A stretch of 64,000 nt of DNA from Candidatus Binatia bacterium. Lineage in GTDB: Bacteria > Desulfobacterota > Binatia > UBA12015. A program made the position numbers and the translations under genes. The stretch spans positions 62,001 through 126,000 of the forward strand of contig JAQWJE010000057.1 of assembly GCA_029248525.1 (NCBI GenBank), given 5' to 3'. This document shows positions 53,903 through 63,508 of the stretch, piece by piece. Each line of letters starts with the position of its first letter. The first letter of the stretch is position 1. Under the pieces are notes generated by a model. It was given only the letters and a program-made list of their open reading frames with translations. It searched no databases and was not told where the DNA came from.

Positions 53903-54841
53903 TCAGCGAAATGTCGGCATCACGGTTTCGGCGAACATTCGCAGGGTCTCGTGAGCGGGATTTCGACCGAAATTGAGAAGCAGGGTGGTGGCTCCTGCGT
54001 CGATCGTCTTTTGTACACGCTCGATACATTGCTCGGGTGTACCGGCGATCACCCAGTCTTCGCCGCCGCCCAGAAAAGGCAGATCCGTCAGAATCTTTTC
54101 TTTTGCCTTCCGGGCGTCTGCCTCGGTGGCGCCGATCGCAGCCGTTGTTTGCTGGGAAATTTCGATCTCGGCGAAGTCCCTGCCCACGCCGTCGCAATGC
54201 TCCCGGAGGATTTGTGTCTTTCTTTCGAGCTGTGGCTGGTCGATACCAAGATTGTTCCAGATCTGGGCTTGTGCGGCGACGATCCGGAGCAGGACCTTCT
54301 CGCCTCCCCCACCGACCAGAATCGGGGGGTGCGGTTTCTGCAGGGGGGCTGGTTGGCAATATGCGTTTTCGATCTGGAACTGTTCTCCGTAATACTCGGC
54401 GGGAGACTCTTGCCACATGGTCCTGATCAGGGAGATGCCTTCGTCGAGTTGTTGCAAACGAGTGCGCACCGGCGGGAACGGAATGCCGTATGCCTGAGCT
54501 TCTTCGGCATGCCATCCACAGCCCAGCCCCAGGATGAACCGCCCCGCGGAGATCTGGTCCAGCGTGGCAGCCATCTTCGCCAGGAGAGCCGGGTGCCGGT
54601 AGTTCATACAAAGCACCAGGTGGCCTATATGAATGCGATTGGTCAACGCGGCAATTGCGGTGATCTCGGTCCAGCCTTCGAGCAGCGTATCCGTCGGGTC
54701 AGGAATGCTGAATAAATGATCGACGGCCCAGAGGGAGTCAAAGCCGATTTCCTCGCAAAGGATTGCGGTCGATCTTGCTTCCTCCCAGGAGGCATTATGC
54801 TGCGGAAGGGTAATACCGAAACGGATTTTCGGAGGGCTCAT
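53903..54841 (-). CDS. LLM-class (luciferase-like) oxidoreductase, probably F420-dependent
   Basis: 312 aa TIM-barrel flavoprotein: RFGITLPQH start, FDSLWAVDHL near residue 34, GRFILGLGCGWHAEEAQAYG near 101, and PILVGGGGEKVLLRI near 174. Such proteins use FMN or F420. The GxGCGWHxxEAxAYG pattern resembles F420-dependent LLM members. Substrate unknown. It follows the 168-aa unknown gene by 15 bases. Confidence 0.93.
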   Translation of the reverse strand: MSPPKIRFGITLPQHNASWEEARSTAILCEEIGFDSLWAVDHLFSIPDPTDTLLEGWTEITAIAALTNRIHIGHLVLCMNYRHPALLAKMAATLDQISAGRFILGLGCGWHAEEAQAYGIPFPPVRTRLQQLDEGISLIRTMWQESPAEYYGEQFQIENAYCQPAPLQKPHPPILVGGGGEKVLLRIVAAQAQIWNNLGIDQPQLERKTQILREHCDGVGRDFAEIEISQQTTAAIGATEADARKAKEKILTDLPFLGGGEDWVIAGTPEQCIERVQKTIDAGATTLLLNFGRNPAHETLRMFAETVMPTFR

Positions 54842-54856
54842 TTGTCCTGAATTGGC

Positions 54857-55363
54857 TCAGTTTTCGTCGTCTTGGGCATCGGGTTCGGCCACGACATCTT
54901 GTACGGGTTTGGCGCGCAGGATCTCGGCGACCTCAGGTAGCGCTTTCTGCAGGGTGTCGAGTCGAGCGGCAGGGCCGCCGACTTTGGTGGCGAGGAAGCT
55001 CTCGTAACTTTCGAGGGCGGTCTCCAATTCCGCCTGCGCCCCTTCCTTGATTCTCTCCGCGTCATCCAGATGTTCATTGATGGCCTGTGCCAATTCGTCG
55101 AGCTTACCCCCGCTGTCCTCCGAGAGGCGCTGGTGCATGAAATCACCCCAAAGGGCCTGAAAGGCTGCGGCCGGCGGCCCTTCGCGCTGCAAGCCGCCGC
55201 TGAGGGTATAGACGCGCTTGGCGAGAGTTGTGAAATTGCCGATCCCTCGTCGTGAATGGAAAGCACCCAGCCGGACAAACTTGTCGCGTGTGGCCGCGGC
55301 AGAGCCCCCGTCCGACATCACTTCCATCGCTTCTTCCAGCTCTTTCAATTTCAGGTTCGCCAT
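54857..55363 (-). CDS. Helical protein of unknown function
   Basis: Start at ATG 55363 behind GAGGGGA. 168 aa, acidic, predicted mostly alpha-helical with a heptad-like pattern (ELAQAINEHLDDAERIKEGAQ), no Cys and no membrane helix. I do not recognise it. First gene of a possible three-gene run with the LLM oxidoreductase and the DUF3108 gene, divergent from the ABC transporter operon across 115 bases. Confidence 0.72.
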   Translation of the reverse strand: MANLKLKELEEAMEVMSDGGSAAATRDKFVRLGAFHSRRGIGNFTTLAKRVYTLSGGLQREGPPAAAFQALWGDFMHQRLSEDSGGKLDELAQAINEHLDDAERIKEGAQAELETALESYESFLATKVGGPAARLDTLQKALPEVAEILRAKPVQDVVAEPDAQDDEN

Positions 55364-55478
55364 GTTCGATTCCCCTCTAGTCTCCATGGGCATTAAGCAT
55401 ATGCGGGCACGTAATAAAACGTGCGAAGGCTCGTGCAGAGCAAGCACTCGACGCGGCATGCTGATATCGCAGTGACCT

Positions 55479-56459
55479 ATGGTTGGCTTTCTGGCGCATC
55501 GTCTGGCGACGATGATTCCCCTTTTATTGGGAATTACCTTTATTTCCTTTCTTGTTGTGGCACTCGCCCCGGGCGACTTTTTTGATTCTCTCGCAATGAA
55601 TCCCTCGATCTCGCCACAGGCAATCGAGGCGATGAAGGCTGATTTTGGATACGGGGATCCGCTGCTGCTGCGCTACGGAAAGTGGCTCTGGCAGGCCGTC
55701 CAGGGGGATCTGGGCGTTTCCCTTTCTCATCGGGTCAGTGTGCTCACATTAATCGCGGAACGCGCCGGCAACACCTTGATACTTTCCCTGTCTGCGGCGC
55801 TCTTTACCTGGACTCTTGCGATTCCCCTGGGTGTCTGGATCGCCGTTCGTCGCGGTCGACTCTCGGATCGAATTCTTTCGATTTTGGGCTTTCTCGGGAT
55901 GTCGATCCCGAATTTTTTTCTCGCCTTTCTCCTGATGCGCTGGGCGTTGCACAGCGGATGGTTCCCCGTGGGTGGGACTTTCTCGCTGGACTATGAGCAA
56001 CTCGCACCGCTCGCCAAGGTGGCTGATCGATTGCACCATCTGGTTCTGCCGACGATCGTGCTGGGAACGGCCGGTATGGGGAGCTTGATGCGCCTGATGC
56101 GCAGTGCGGTTATTGAACTGGAGCGTTCGGACTTTGCGCGCACGGCCCGGGCCAAAGGTTTGGGGGAAGGACGAGTTCTCTTCATCCATATAATGCGGAA
56201 TGCGCTCAATCCTTTCGTTACACTTGCCGGCTACGAGTTGGGGGCGTTGCTCGGTGGCGCCGCATTGGTCGAGAATGTCATGAACCTGCAGGGGCTGGGA
56301 TCGCTGATGCTGGGCGCGGTTCTCTCTCTCGATATCTATCTGGTGATGGGATCGGTGTTGATCAGTTCGTTGCTTCTGCTGTTCGGGAATCTGATGGCCG
56401 ATCTGCTCCTCGTTTGGGTGGACCCTCGAATCGATTTCCAGCGACTGGAAGATTCGTGA
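55479..56459 (+). CDS. Oligopeptide/nickel-type ABC transporter permease (DppB/OppB family)
   Basis: 326 aa with six membrane segments. N-terminal HRLATMIPLLLGITFISFLVV is typical of DppB-type permeases. The EAA loop that contacts the ATPase is near residue 210 (ARTARAKGLGEGRVLFIHIMRNAL). First gene of a four-gene operon in which each stop overlaps the next start. It imports or exports peptides or related compounds; no solute-binding protein gene adjoins. Confidence 0.95.
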   Translation: MVGFLAHRLATMIPLLLGITFISFLVVALAPGDFFDSLAMNPSISPQAIEAMKADFGYGDPLLLRYGKWLWQAVQGDLGVSLSHRVSVLTLIAERAGNTLILSLSAALFTWTLAIPLGVWIAVRRGRLSDRILSILGFLGMSIPNFFLAFLLMRWALHSGWFPVGGTFSLDYEQLAPLAKVADRLHHLVLPTIVLGTAGMGSLMRLMRSAVIELERSDFARTARAKGLGEGRVLFIHIMRNALNPFVTLAGYELGALLGGAALVENVMNLQGLGSLMLGAVLSLDIYLVMGSVLISSLLLLFGNLMADLLLVWVDPRIDFQRLEDS

Positions 56460-57481
56460 TGCGCATTCGAGCATGGCGAGGGCCCTCTTGGGGGCTCAGT
56501 GGGGCAATCCTCTTTCTGCTCTATTTTTCGGCTATTTTCGCACCATGGATCGCGTTCCATTCACCGGAGACTCAGGACCGCCAGTCCCCCGACGCGCCGC
56601 CGATGATTCTCCACCTTTCTCCGCCTCAGAATTGGATTTCGGAAAGTCTTCTCTACGTCCATCCTCAGACCCTGGTCGATCCCATGCGCCGTCTCTACAG
56701 GGTGGACCTCGAGCAGCGAATCCCTCTGCAGTTTTTCGTCCACGGACATCTTTTGGCGCCTGAGCCGGGGAATGGAAATGTCTTTTTGCTGGGGACGGAT
56801 GCCCTCGGGCGAGATCTCTTCTCCCGCGTCTTGTTCGGCGGTCGTGTCAGCCTGTCGATCGGTATCGTCGGAGTTGTGATCAGTTTCACAATCGGGATTT
56901 TTGTCGGGGTGGTGGCGGGATATGCCGGCGGGCGAGTTGATCATCTCTTGATGCGATTGTGCGAGGTGATGATGGCCTTGCCTTCGTTTTTCTTCCTTCT
57001 GGCTCTCGCTGCCGTGATTCCGCCGGGGCTATCGCCTGTGCAAACGTTCTTTCTGCTGGTCGCCTTGATGAGCTTTATCCGATGGGCCGGTTTGGCTCGG
57101 GTTCTTCGTGGCATGACGGCATCGATTCGCGAACGAGATTATGTGCAGGCGGCCCGTGCGCTCGGGGCCTCTCCCACGCGAATCGTCCTGCAGCATGTGC
57201 TGCCGGCAACTTTCTCCTACACCCTCGTTGCGGCCACTCTGGCGATTCCCGGATTTATTCTCGGCGAGAGTGCCTTGTCGCTTTTGGGGGTCGGGATCCA
57301 GGAGCCGGGAACGAGTTGGGGAGCCTTGCTGCGCGACGCGCAGAATCTCACCAATCTTGATTACAGGCCGTGGGTCCTGGCCCCGGGTATTTTGATCGTT
57401 GTGGCAACGATGGCTTTCAATTTTTTGGGTGATCGTCTGCAGGACCGATTCGATCCCCAAACCAGAGTTCTTGACCGATGA
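56459..57481 (+). CDS. Oligopeptide-type ABC transporter permease (DppC/OppC family)
   Basis: Start at ATG 56459 in TGATG. 340 aa. A long periplasmic loop of about 80 residues after the first membrane segment (to GTDALGRDLFSRVLFGGRVSL) is typical of the OppC family. The EAA motif is AARALGASPTRIVLQHVLPAT. Heterodimer with the preceding permease. ATGA overlap with the next ATPase gene. Confidence 0.95.
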   Translation: MRIRAWRGPSWGLSGAILFLLYFSAIFAPWIAFHSPETQDRQSPDAPPMILHLSPPQNWISESLLYVHPQTLVDPMRRLYRVDLEQRIPLQFFVHGHLLAPEPGNGNVFLLGTDALGRDLFSRVLFGGRVSLSIGIVGVVISFTIGIFVGVVAGYAGGRVDHLLMRLCEVMMALPSFFFLLALAAVIPPGLSPVQTFFLLVALMSFIRWAGLARVLRGMTASIRERDYVQAARALGASPTRIVLQHVLPATFSYTLVAATLAIPGFILGESALSLLGVGIQEPGTSWGALLRDAQNLTNLDYRPWVLAPGILIVVATMAFNFLGDRLQDRFDPQTRVLDR

Positions 57482-58464
57482 AGGGAGCCCCTATTCTGCA
57501 GGTGACGGACCTTGTGGTGGATTTCCACACGCCACACGGGGTTGCTCGAGCTGTCGATGGAGCGTCATTTGATCTTTCATCGGGGGCCACCCTCGGGTTG
57601 GTCGGCGAATCAGGCTCGGGCAAGAGCGTCTCTGCCCTGTCGATTTTGGGGCTTCTGAGCCCGTCTGCACGCGTGGTCTCGGGAACGATTCAATTCGCCG
57701 GGCGAGATCTTTTACAGCTCTCCGCGCGGGAATTCCGCAGGGTGCGGGGCAAAGAGATTTCGATGGTTTTCCAGGAGCCGATGACGTCGTTGAATCCACT
57801 CTTTACGGTGGGGCGCCAGATAGCAGAGGTGGTTCGGCACCATGAAAGAGTTTCACGGCGCGAGGCCTGGGGCCGAGCGGTCGAGATGTTGCGGATAGTA
57901 GAGATTCCCGATCCGGAAAATCGGGCGTCGGCGTATCCACACGAGTTGTCGGGCGGAATGCGACAGCGCGTGATGATCGCCATGGCGTTGGTCTGTCGGC
58001 CCAAGTTGTTGATCGCGGATGAGCCTACGACCGCCCTGGATGCGACCATTGAGGCCGAGATCCTAGACCTTCTGGGCGAAATGCAGAAAAAGTTTTCCAT
58101 GAGTGTGCTTCTCATCACCCACGATCTGGGTGTGGTATCTCGGCGGGCGAGTGAAGTTGCGGTGCTTTACTCGGGCCGCATTATCGAGCGGGCGCGGACG
58201 GAAGATCTCTTTGCGGCACCGGCACACCCCTATACCCGTATGTTATTGGACTCTCTTCCCCGGCTCTACGAGCGTCGCGACCGTCTGGTCGCGATTCCGG
58301 GCGCGGTTCCGGAGCCTGGCAAGCGCCCCGAGGGTTGCCGCTTTCGGGATCGTTGTCCCCGGGTGACCGCTGCATGTGCGCCGAAGGAGCCCGAGTTGGA
58401 GAACCTCGCGGGTTCTCGGTTCGTCGCTTGTCAGCATCGCTTGATGCCCGGAGAGTTGTTGTGA
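57478..58464 (+). CDS. Peptide ABC transporter ATP-binding protein (DppD/OppD family)
   Basis: 328 aa. Walker A GESGSGKS near residue 42, Q-loop [13 protein letters not shown] signature LSGGMRQR, Walker [14 protein letters not shown]-loop ITHD. The C-terminal oligopeptide-transporter extension carries Cys residues [13 protein letters not shown] that bind an iron-sulfur cluster in the family. Drives the two permeases upstream. The GTG start of the second ATPase overlaps its TGA. Confidence 0.96.
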   Translation: MKGAPILQVTDLVVDFHTPHGVARAVDGASFDLSSGATLGLVGESGSGKSVSALSILGLLSPSARVVSGTIQFAGRDLLQLSAREFRRVRGKEISMVFQEPMTSLNPLFTVGRQIAEVVRHHERVSRREAWGRAVEMLRIVEIPDPENRASAYPHELSGGMRQRVMIAMALVCRPKLLIADEPTTALDATIEAEILDLLGEMQKKFSMSVLLITHDLGVVSRRASEVAVLYSGRIIERARTEDLFAAPAHPYTRMLLDSLPRLYERRDRLVAIPGAVPEPGKRPEGCRFRDRCPRVTAACAPKEPELENLAGSRFVACQHRLMPGELL

Positions 58465-59486
58465 AAAGGGAACAGGCGCTTGTGGAGGCGCGCGGAGTTT
58501 CACGTTCGTTTGCGACCGGCCGCAGTCGTTGGAGTCGAAGGATGGTACCGGCTGTCCGCGATATCAGCCTTCGGATAGCGGCGGGAGAAACCTTGGGCGT
58601 AGTCGGGGAGTCCGGCTCCGGAAAGTCTACCCTCGGCCGATTGCTTCTGCGATTGCTGCCGCCGACCTCCGGTCAGGTCTTTTTCGATGGGCAGGATCTG
58701 GCAGGGTTGCCTCGCCTCGAGTTGCAGCGGCTGAGACGAGAAATGCAGGTTGTCTTCCAGGATCCGGTGGGCTCGCTCGACCCTCGATTCCGGGTAGAGG
58801 ATCTGATCGGGGAAGGTCTGGATATTCATGGACTGGCAGAGGGGAAAGAACGCTCTCGCACCATTGCTCGCCTCCTCGAAGAGGTGGGGCTTTCCTCCGA
58901 TCACCGGCGGCGGTTCCCCCACGAATTCAGCGGTGGGCAACGCCAGAGGATCGGGATCGCTCGCGCGCTTGCGGTTTCCCCGCGTTTTATCGTTTTGGAC
59001 GAGCCTGTATCGGCGCTGGATGTATCCGTTCAAGCGCAGGTTCTGAACCTGCTGGCCGATTTGCAGCGCGAACGGGGACTGGCCTACTTCTTCGTGGCCC
59101 ATGACCTGCGCGTGGTCGCACATTTCAGTGACAGAATTGCGGTGCTCTATGCAGGTCGTGTTGTGGAATTGGCTGATCGTGATGCTCTGATCGCGCGGCC
59201 GGGCCACCCTTATACCCAGAGCCTGCTTTCCGCGGTGGCGGAAATCGGCGTTGTGGACCAGGGACGGGTGCAACTCGCCGGGGAGCCGCCAAGCCCCCTC
59301 CGTCCACCTTCGGGATGCGCGTTTCACCCCCGTTGTCCCTATGCCGCTGATCGCTGCCGTCAGGAGCAGCCGTCATTGTCGGATCGGGATCCGGGCCATG
59401 CCATTGCTTGTCATTTTCCACTCGATGGGTCTCCCGTTGCCCCCGGCGGAACAAAAGGCCAAGATAAACCGGAGAAGAAACTTTAG
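58461..59486 (+). CDS. Peptide ABC transporter ATP-binding protein (DppF/OppF family)
   Basis: Start at GTG 58461, overlapping the preceding TGA; the upstream frame is a shadow. 341 aa. Walker [10 protein letters not shown]-loop [10 protein letters not shown], signature FSGGQRQR, Walker [14 protein letters not shown]-loop VAHD, and C-terminal [14 protein letters not shown] cluster ligands. It completes the ATPase pair of the transporter. Confidence 0.96.
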   Translation: MKREQALVEARGVSRSFATGRSRWSRRMVPAVRDISLRIAAGETLGVVGESGSGKSTLGRLLLRLLPPTSGQVFFDGQDLAGLPRLELQRLRREMQVVFQDPVGSLDPRFRVEDLIGEGLDIHGLAEGKERSRTIARLLEEVGLSSDHRRRFPHEFSGGQRQRIGIARALAVSPRFIVLDEPVSALDVSVQAQVLNLLADLQRERGLAYFFVAHDLRVVAHFSDRIAVLYAGRVVELADRDALIARPGHPYTQSLLSAVAEIGVVDQGRVQLAGEPPSPLRPPSGCAFHPRCPYAADRCRQEQPSLSDRDPGHAIACHFPLDGSPVAPGGTKGQDKPEKKL

Positions 59487-59497
59487 GAGTGATTGCG

Positions 59498-59935
59498 ATG
59501 AAGAAAACAGGGATGACCGTCAGTGTTTTGGGTTTGGTAACGATGTTGGTTTTGCCGTCTGGTTGTTCGGCCAGAGACCCCCAGCCGGAGCTCTATCCGA
59601 ACGCTCATTTGCGCAAGGTCGGTGACGCTCAGGCGAAGCAGGATATCGCCTATTGTCAGGCGTTGTCGCAGCAATACCTGCAGAAAAACAACGCAGCCGC
59701 GGACGCCGCCGGCAACACGGTCGGAGGTGCTGCGGGCGGCGCTGCTCTCGGCGCGATTGGCGGGGCCATCGGTGGGAACGCCGGAAAGGGTGCCGCAATT
59801 GGAGCCGGCGTCGGGGCAGGGCTGGGCCTGCTGCGCGGTCTTTCGAAAGGCGCGCAGCCCCCTCAAAACTATGAGGCCTTCGTCCGCAAATGCATGACGG
59901 ACAAGGGGTATGACGTCATCGGCTTTGGCCGCTGA
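59498..59935 (+). CDS. Glycine-zipper lipoprotein
   Basis: Start at ATG 59498 with AGGAG nine bases ahead. 145 aa. Lipobox LVLPSGC, about Cys22. Middle segment with G-x3-G repeats (GGAAGGAALGAIGGAIGG, GAGVGAGLG) that can form a membrane-spanning glycine zipper. Two Cys (YCQALSQ, RKCMTDKGY) may form a disulfide. Resembles envelope-stress outer-membrane lipoproteins (YMGG-like). Last plus-strand gene before the translation operon, which reads in the opposite direction. Confidence 0.88.
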   Translation: MKKTGMTVSVLGLVTMLVLPSGCSARDPQPELYPNAHLRKVGDAQAKQDIAYCQALSQQYLQKNNAAADAAGNTVGGAAGGAALGAIGGAIGGNAGKGAAIGAGVGAGLGLLRGLSKGAQPPQNYEAFVRKCMTDKGYDVIGFGR

Positions 59936-59938
59936 GTT

Positions 59939-60553
59939 TCAGGCGTCGCGTTCGGCGAGGACTCGTTCGACGGTATCAACGATCGCGACCGTGCGAGCAT
60001 CAAGCTCGATGTTCACACGGTCGCCTTCGTTCTTCTCGCCGAGATTGGTCAGTCGAAGGGTCTCCGGAATGAGGTGGATCCAGAAAGAGCCCGATGCGTC
60101 GCGTTCTCCGACCGTCAGGCTCGAGCCGTCAACGGCGATAAACCCCTTGGTGCTGATATAGCGCATCCACCGAGCCGGCACAGTAATCTCGAGATCCCAG
60201 ACGTGGCCATCGACTTTTCGTGAGCTGATCCTGCCTGTGCCGCTCACGTGGCCAGCGACGTCGTGGCCACCGACTTCATCGCCTACCCGAGAGCTGCGCT
60301 CGACGGCTACTTTTTGACCGGGTGCCAAATCGCCGAGTGTTGTGAGTTGCAGGGTTTCGGCAATTGCATCAAACCGGACCAGGGACCCCTCGATGGCGAC
60401 GACGGTCTGACAGACGCCGTCGATAGAGACGCTGGCACCAGAGACAAGACCCTCGAGCAGAGCTTCCGGCAGTTCTACATCGTAAGTGAGAAGGTCTGGC
60501 TGTCGAGAGACGTTGGCTACGGGGAAGGCCCCGCGAGTGATTCCCGTATACAT
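59939..60553 (-). CDS. ribE: Riboflavin synthase alpha-chain-like protein
   Basis: 204 aa with the two lumazine-binding barrels: MYTGITRG start, SVSIDGVCQTVV, GGHDVAGHVSGTG, then FIAVDGSSLTV and WIHLIPETLRLTNLG. It makes riboflavin from two lumazines. Both repeats are complete. Position 2 and 6 vary from the usual MFTGII, so a lumazine-binding relative with altered ligand is possible. It lies alone between the glycine-zipper lipoprotein (convergent) and bactofilin. Confidence 0.9.
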   Translation of the reverse strand: MYTGITRGAFPVANVSRQPDLLTYDVELPEALLEGLVSGASVSIDGVCQTVVAIEGSLVRFDAIAETLQLTTLGDLAPGQKVAVERSSRVGDEVGGHDVAGHVSGTGRISSRKVDGHVWDLEITVPARWMRYISTKGFIAVDGSSLTVGERDASGSFWIHLIPETLRLTNLGEKNEGDRVNIELDARTVAIVDTVERVLAERDA

Positions 60554-60600
60554 TATAGCCTCATCGTTCCTTCCTCGAGGGGATCGCGCAAGCTCCGGGG

Positions 60601-61077
60601 CTAGTGGCTTCGGGCGGCAGGCTCTTGTTCCGACGGCTGTTTCCCACCGGCGCTTTCCTCGACGGTCAGAAGCTCGGTCCGGGCGGTTGCCTGGCTACGC
60701 ACTTGTCCTTCGAAGCGGGCGCCGGCGTCAACGGTCAGGCATCGCGCCTGGATGGAGCCGAAGACACTCCCGGTGCTGGCGATGCGGACATCGCCGCTTT
60801 CGATCACATCACCGGTCAGAGTTCCTTCGATGACCAGATCCTGTGCTCGGATCCTGGCCTCGACTTCTGCCGTTGGTCCGATGAGCAGCAATTGGTCGGC
60901 ATGGACTTCCCCTTTGAGTCGCCCATCCACCCGTGCGTCGGCCGGGAAGTGAATCCTTCCGGAAAGAACAACGTCGGACGCGATCTCATGGCGAAACTGC
61001 GGTTCGCCGCGAGCCGTCTCGTTGTGGTCCTGCTGGGAGGGCGATCTCTGAGGATCGAGTGGTGTGTCCGTCGGCAT
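60601..61077 (-). CDS. Bactofilin-family protein
   Basis: Start at ATG 61077; the upstream frame is rplS shadow. 158 aa. Disordered N-terminal tail of 40 residues, then the beta-solenoid bactofilin core with repeating V-x-G-x-[LI] strands (VVLSGRIHFP, VDGRLKGEVHA, VIEGTLTGDVI, VFGSIQAR). Bactofilins polymerise into cytoskeletal filaments near the membrane and shape cell curvature. It trails rplS by 22 bases; presence at the end of the translation operon is unusual. Confidence 0.88.
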   Translation of the reverse strand: MPTDTPLDPQRSPSQQDHNETARGEPQFRHEIASDVVLSGRIHFPADARVDGRLKGEVHADQLLLIGPTAEVEARIRAQDLVIEGTLTGDVIESGDVRIASTGSVFGSIQARCLTVDAGARFEGQVRSQATARTELLTVEESAGGKQPSEQEPAARSH

Positions 61078-61099
61078 GAGATCGGCGCTCGGGCCGAAC

Positions 61100-61456
61100 T
61101 CAGTCGCGTCGGCGCTCTTTGATGCGAGCGGCCTTGCCGGATCGCTCGCGCAGGTAATAGAGCTTGGCCCGTCGGACCCGGCCCCGCGTCGCGACTTCGA
61201 TCTTGTCGATTCGATGCGAATGGAGCGGGAAGGTTCTCTCGACGCCGACGCCATAGGAGACTTTTCGAACGGTGAAGGTCTCTCTCACGGAGCCGTGGTG
61301 TCGACGAATGCAGGCGCCTTCGAAGATCTGGATACGTTCTTTTTCGCCTTCAACGACTTTCACGTGGACCCGCAGGCTGTCGCCCGGGCGGAATTCCGGA
61401 AGGTCAGTTTTCAGCTGTTCGGCTTCGATCGCCGCAATGATATCGCCTTTGCCCAT
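61100..61456 (-). CDS. rplS: 50S ribosomal protein L19
   Basis: Start at ATG 61456 with GAGGAAAA ahead. 118 aa with [22 protein letters not shown] and [11 protein letters not shown], then [20 protein letters not shown]. It is at the subunit interface. The rpsP-KH-rimM-trmD-rplS order is the classic bacterial arrangement, here with an added SPOUT gene in between and about 160 bases of spacing. Confidence 0.97.
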   Translation of the reverse strand: MGKGDIIAAIEAEQLKTDLPEFRPGDSLRVHVKVVEGEKERIQIFEGACIRRHHGSVRETFTVRKVSYGVGVERTFPLHSHRIDKIEVATRGRVRRAKLYYLRERSGKAARIKERRRD

Positions 61457-61618
61457 GATTTTCCTCGAAAATTGGACCGGATCACGTCGCGCCATGCGGG
61501 GTGTTCGCAGAATTGCGTCCACACTCCTGACCGAGAGGTGCCTCCGAGAGACTCCTTCTAACGATTGGCGATCGAGATTGCATGGATAGCCGCGGCTGGA
61601 AGGAAATTCCCCGAAAAT

Positions 61619-62188
61619 TCATTGTTTTCGCTGGCCAAAGAGGCGGTCCAACATAATCGCGGCGGCGGCGCGGACCGACAGATGGTTGTAGTCCGAGGCG
61701 CCGTCGATCGGCGCAAGGCGTCGGGTGCATCGTTCCAGGATTTCCGACGTTAGCCCGTAGCCGGTGCCCAAAAGCAGAAGGAAGGGGGTCTCGCTTTCCG
61801 CGATTTCGCGGGACATCGCAGGGTAGCCAATGGTCCCGATACCGGGCCGTGCGGATGTTGCGATCATGGTGGGTAAAGACCCGGTCTCGTTTTCGACCTG
61901 AGCGAGAATTTGGTCGAGATCGGAGGAGATCCGGACAAATTGCAGGGCGTCCCCGCGCGTCGGATTGTAGGTCGCGCCGTGGCCTTCCATCCAATGCCAG
62001 AGGATACGTTCGGTCAGTTTCCGCATTCCCAGAACAGGATGACCGATAAAAAACCCGTCGACGTCGTAGGTCCGAGCGGATCGAGCGATATCGTGGACGT
62101 CGATATTGGTGATGGAGGTCGTAACGACTTCACCGTCACGATTGACGACCGGGTGATGGAGGAGGGCGATATAGAACCGAGCTGGCAT
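61619..62188 (-). CDS. SPOUT-type RNA methyltransferase
   Basis: 189 aa. Knot-type SPOUT family (COG4752-like, Methyltrn_RNA_4): FYIALLHHPVVNRDGEVVTTSITNIDVHDIARSA is typical of the N-terminus, with LLLGTGYGLT near residue 138 for the SAM loop. The target RNA is uncertain. It follows trmD by 12 bases and may be linked to its function in tRNA modification. Confidence 0.88.
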   Translation of the reverse strand: MPARFYIALLHHPVVNRDGEVVTTSITNIDVHDIARSARTYDVDGFFIGHPVLGMRKLTERILWHWMEGHGATYNPTRGDALQFVRISSDLDQILAQVENETGSLPTMIATSARPGIGTIGYPAMSREIAESETPFLLLLGTGYGLTSEILERCTRRLAPIDGASDYNHLSVRAAAAIMLDRLFGQRKQ

Positions 62189-62200
62189 AAGGCGACCGTC

Positions 62201-62887
62201 TCAGCCCTTGCGGGTTCGATTGGGAGGAACCAGATCGGGCCGTCGTCGTCGCGTATCGGCCAGGGATTTTTCCTGGCGCCATTTTTCAATCTCGGCATGA
62301 TTCCCTGACAGCAGCACCGGGGGCACCGCCTCGCCGCGGAAAACTTCCGGTCGCGTAAACTGGGGGTGTTCGAGCAATTCTTCGTTAAAGGATTCGGTTT
62401 GCAGCGACGCGGGATTGCCTATGATTCCCGGTACGAGTCGCGTGACCGCATCCACCACAACGGCAGCGCCAGCTTCGCCACCGTTGAGGACGTAGTCCCC
62501 GATGCTGATCTGTCCATCGATATAGGCGTCGAGTCGCTCGTCGACGCCCTCGTACCGTCCACAGATCAGGAGGAGCTGGTCTGTTTCAGCTAACTGGGCC
62601 GCTTTTTTTTGCGTGAAGCTCTCGCCGCGTGCCGCCAACAGGAGCTTGACGGTGGTCGGGGATGCGATCTCCTCGATCGCTGTGACCAATGGCTCAATTT
62701 TCATCACCATGCCGTGCCCACCACCATAGGGGGTGTCGTCAACGGTATGGTGCTTGTCGGTCGCCCAGTCGCGCAGCTGGTGCAAGCGGATATCGATCTT
62801 GCCGGCAGTGATGCCCTTGCCGATCAGGCTGGTTTGCAGAATGCCGGAGAAGTATTCCGGGAAAATTGTCAGGATATCGATGCGCAC
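62201..62887 (-). CDS. trmD: tRNA (guanine-N1)-methyltransferase
   Basis: 228 aa, with the TrmD core MRIDILTIFPEYF, DDTPYGGGHGMVMK and LICGRYEGVDERL, then SIGDYVLNGGE (deep trefoil knot that binds SAM). It methylates G37 of tRNAs with G at 36. Six bases separate it from rimM. Confidence 0.97.
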   Translation of the reverse strand: MRIDILTIFPEYFSGILQTSLIGKGITAGKIDIRLHQLRDWATDKHHTVDDTPYGGGHGMVMKIEPLVTAIEEIASPTTVKLLLAARGESFTQKKAAQLAETDQLLLICGRYEGVDERLDAYIDGQISIGDYVLNGGEAGAAVVVDAVTRLVPGIIGNPASLQTESFNEELLEHPQFTRPEVFRGEAVPPVLLSGNHAEIEKWRQEKSLADTRRRRPDLVPPNRTRKG

Positions 62888-62893
62888 CAGAGT

Positions 62894-63400
62894 CTATTCT
62901 TCCGGAATGAGGCCTTCAGGCGGGTCGATGGTCGCGGTGCGTCCGGGCAGATCGATCTCGACCACGATCGGCTCGACAACCGGAATCAGAGATTCGCGAT
63001 CTCCGAGACGTACGATCCAGAGGTCGTTGGCCGGCATGGACTGGATCTCCTCGATACGACCGACCAGCTGTCCCTGTTTCGTGCGCACTTCGAGACCGAT
63101 GGCCTCCCAGTGATAGATGCCGGTATCTCCTGCTTCCGGCAGTCCGTCTCGCTCGATGCGGACTTCGCAACCCACCCAGGGCTGCAGCGCATTCAGGCTC
63201 TCGATATCTGCGAGGCCCATAAGAATGATGTTCTTGTGAGGTCGGCTCTCCAGAACTCGGAAGGCCTTTTGCTCGCTGCCGTCTCGGCTGATCAGTGTGA
63301 TCGTATCGGCCGAAAGGAGGCCAGGGGAGCCGGGGTTGAACGGGTGGATCTTGGCGAGCCCTCGGACACCATGCCCGCCAACGATTTTGCCAACGGCAAT
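62894..63400 (-). CDS. rimM: 16S rRNA processing protein RimM, start codon non-canonical
   Basis: The frame carries a full RimM: VGKIVGGHGVRGLAKIHPFNPG at the N-terminus and the C-terminal beta-barrel with GRTATIDPPEGL. The first ATG in frame (63220) would delete the N-terminal domain. Between 63220 and the TAG at 63509-63511 no ATG, GTG or TTG exists. ATT 63400 would give 168 aa, the usual RimM length. The frame upstream is continuous with the KH gene except for that one TAG. RimM assists maturation of the 30S head. Confidence 0.85.
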   Translation of the reverse strand: MAVGKIVGGHGVRGLAKIHPFNPGSPGLLSADTITLISRDGSEQKAFRVLESRPHKNIILMGLADIESLNALQPWVGCEVRIERDGLPEAGDTGIYHWEAIGLEVRTKQGQLVGRIEEIQSMPANDLWIVRLGDRESLIPVVEPIVVEIDLPGRTATIDPPEGLIPEE

Positions 63401-63508
63401 GGCTTCGTCTGGAGGCTGTTTTGCTGAGCCTTGCTCGGCAACAACTTCGACGGCAGCAACTTCGATGGCTGCAGAAGGATCCGTATCTGATCTCGGGGGT
63501 TTCGTGAG

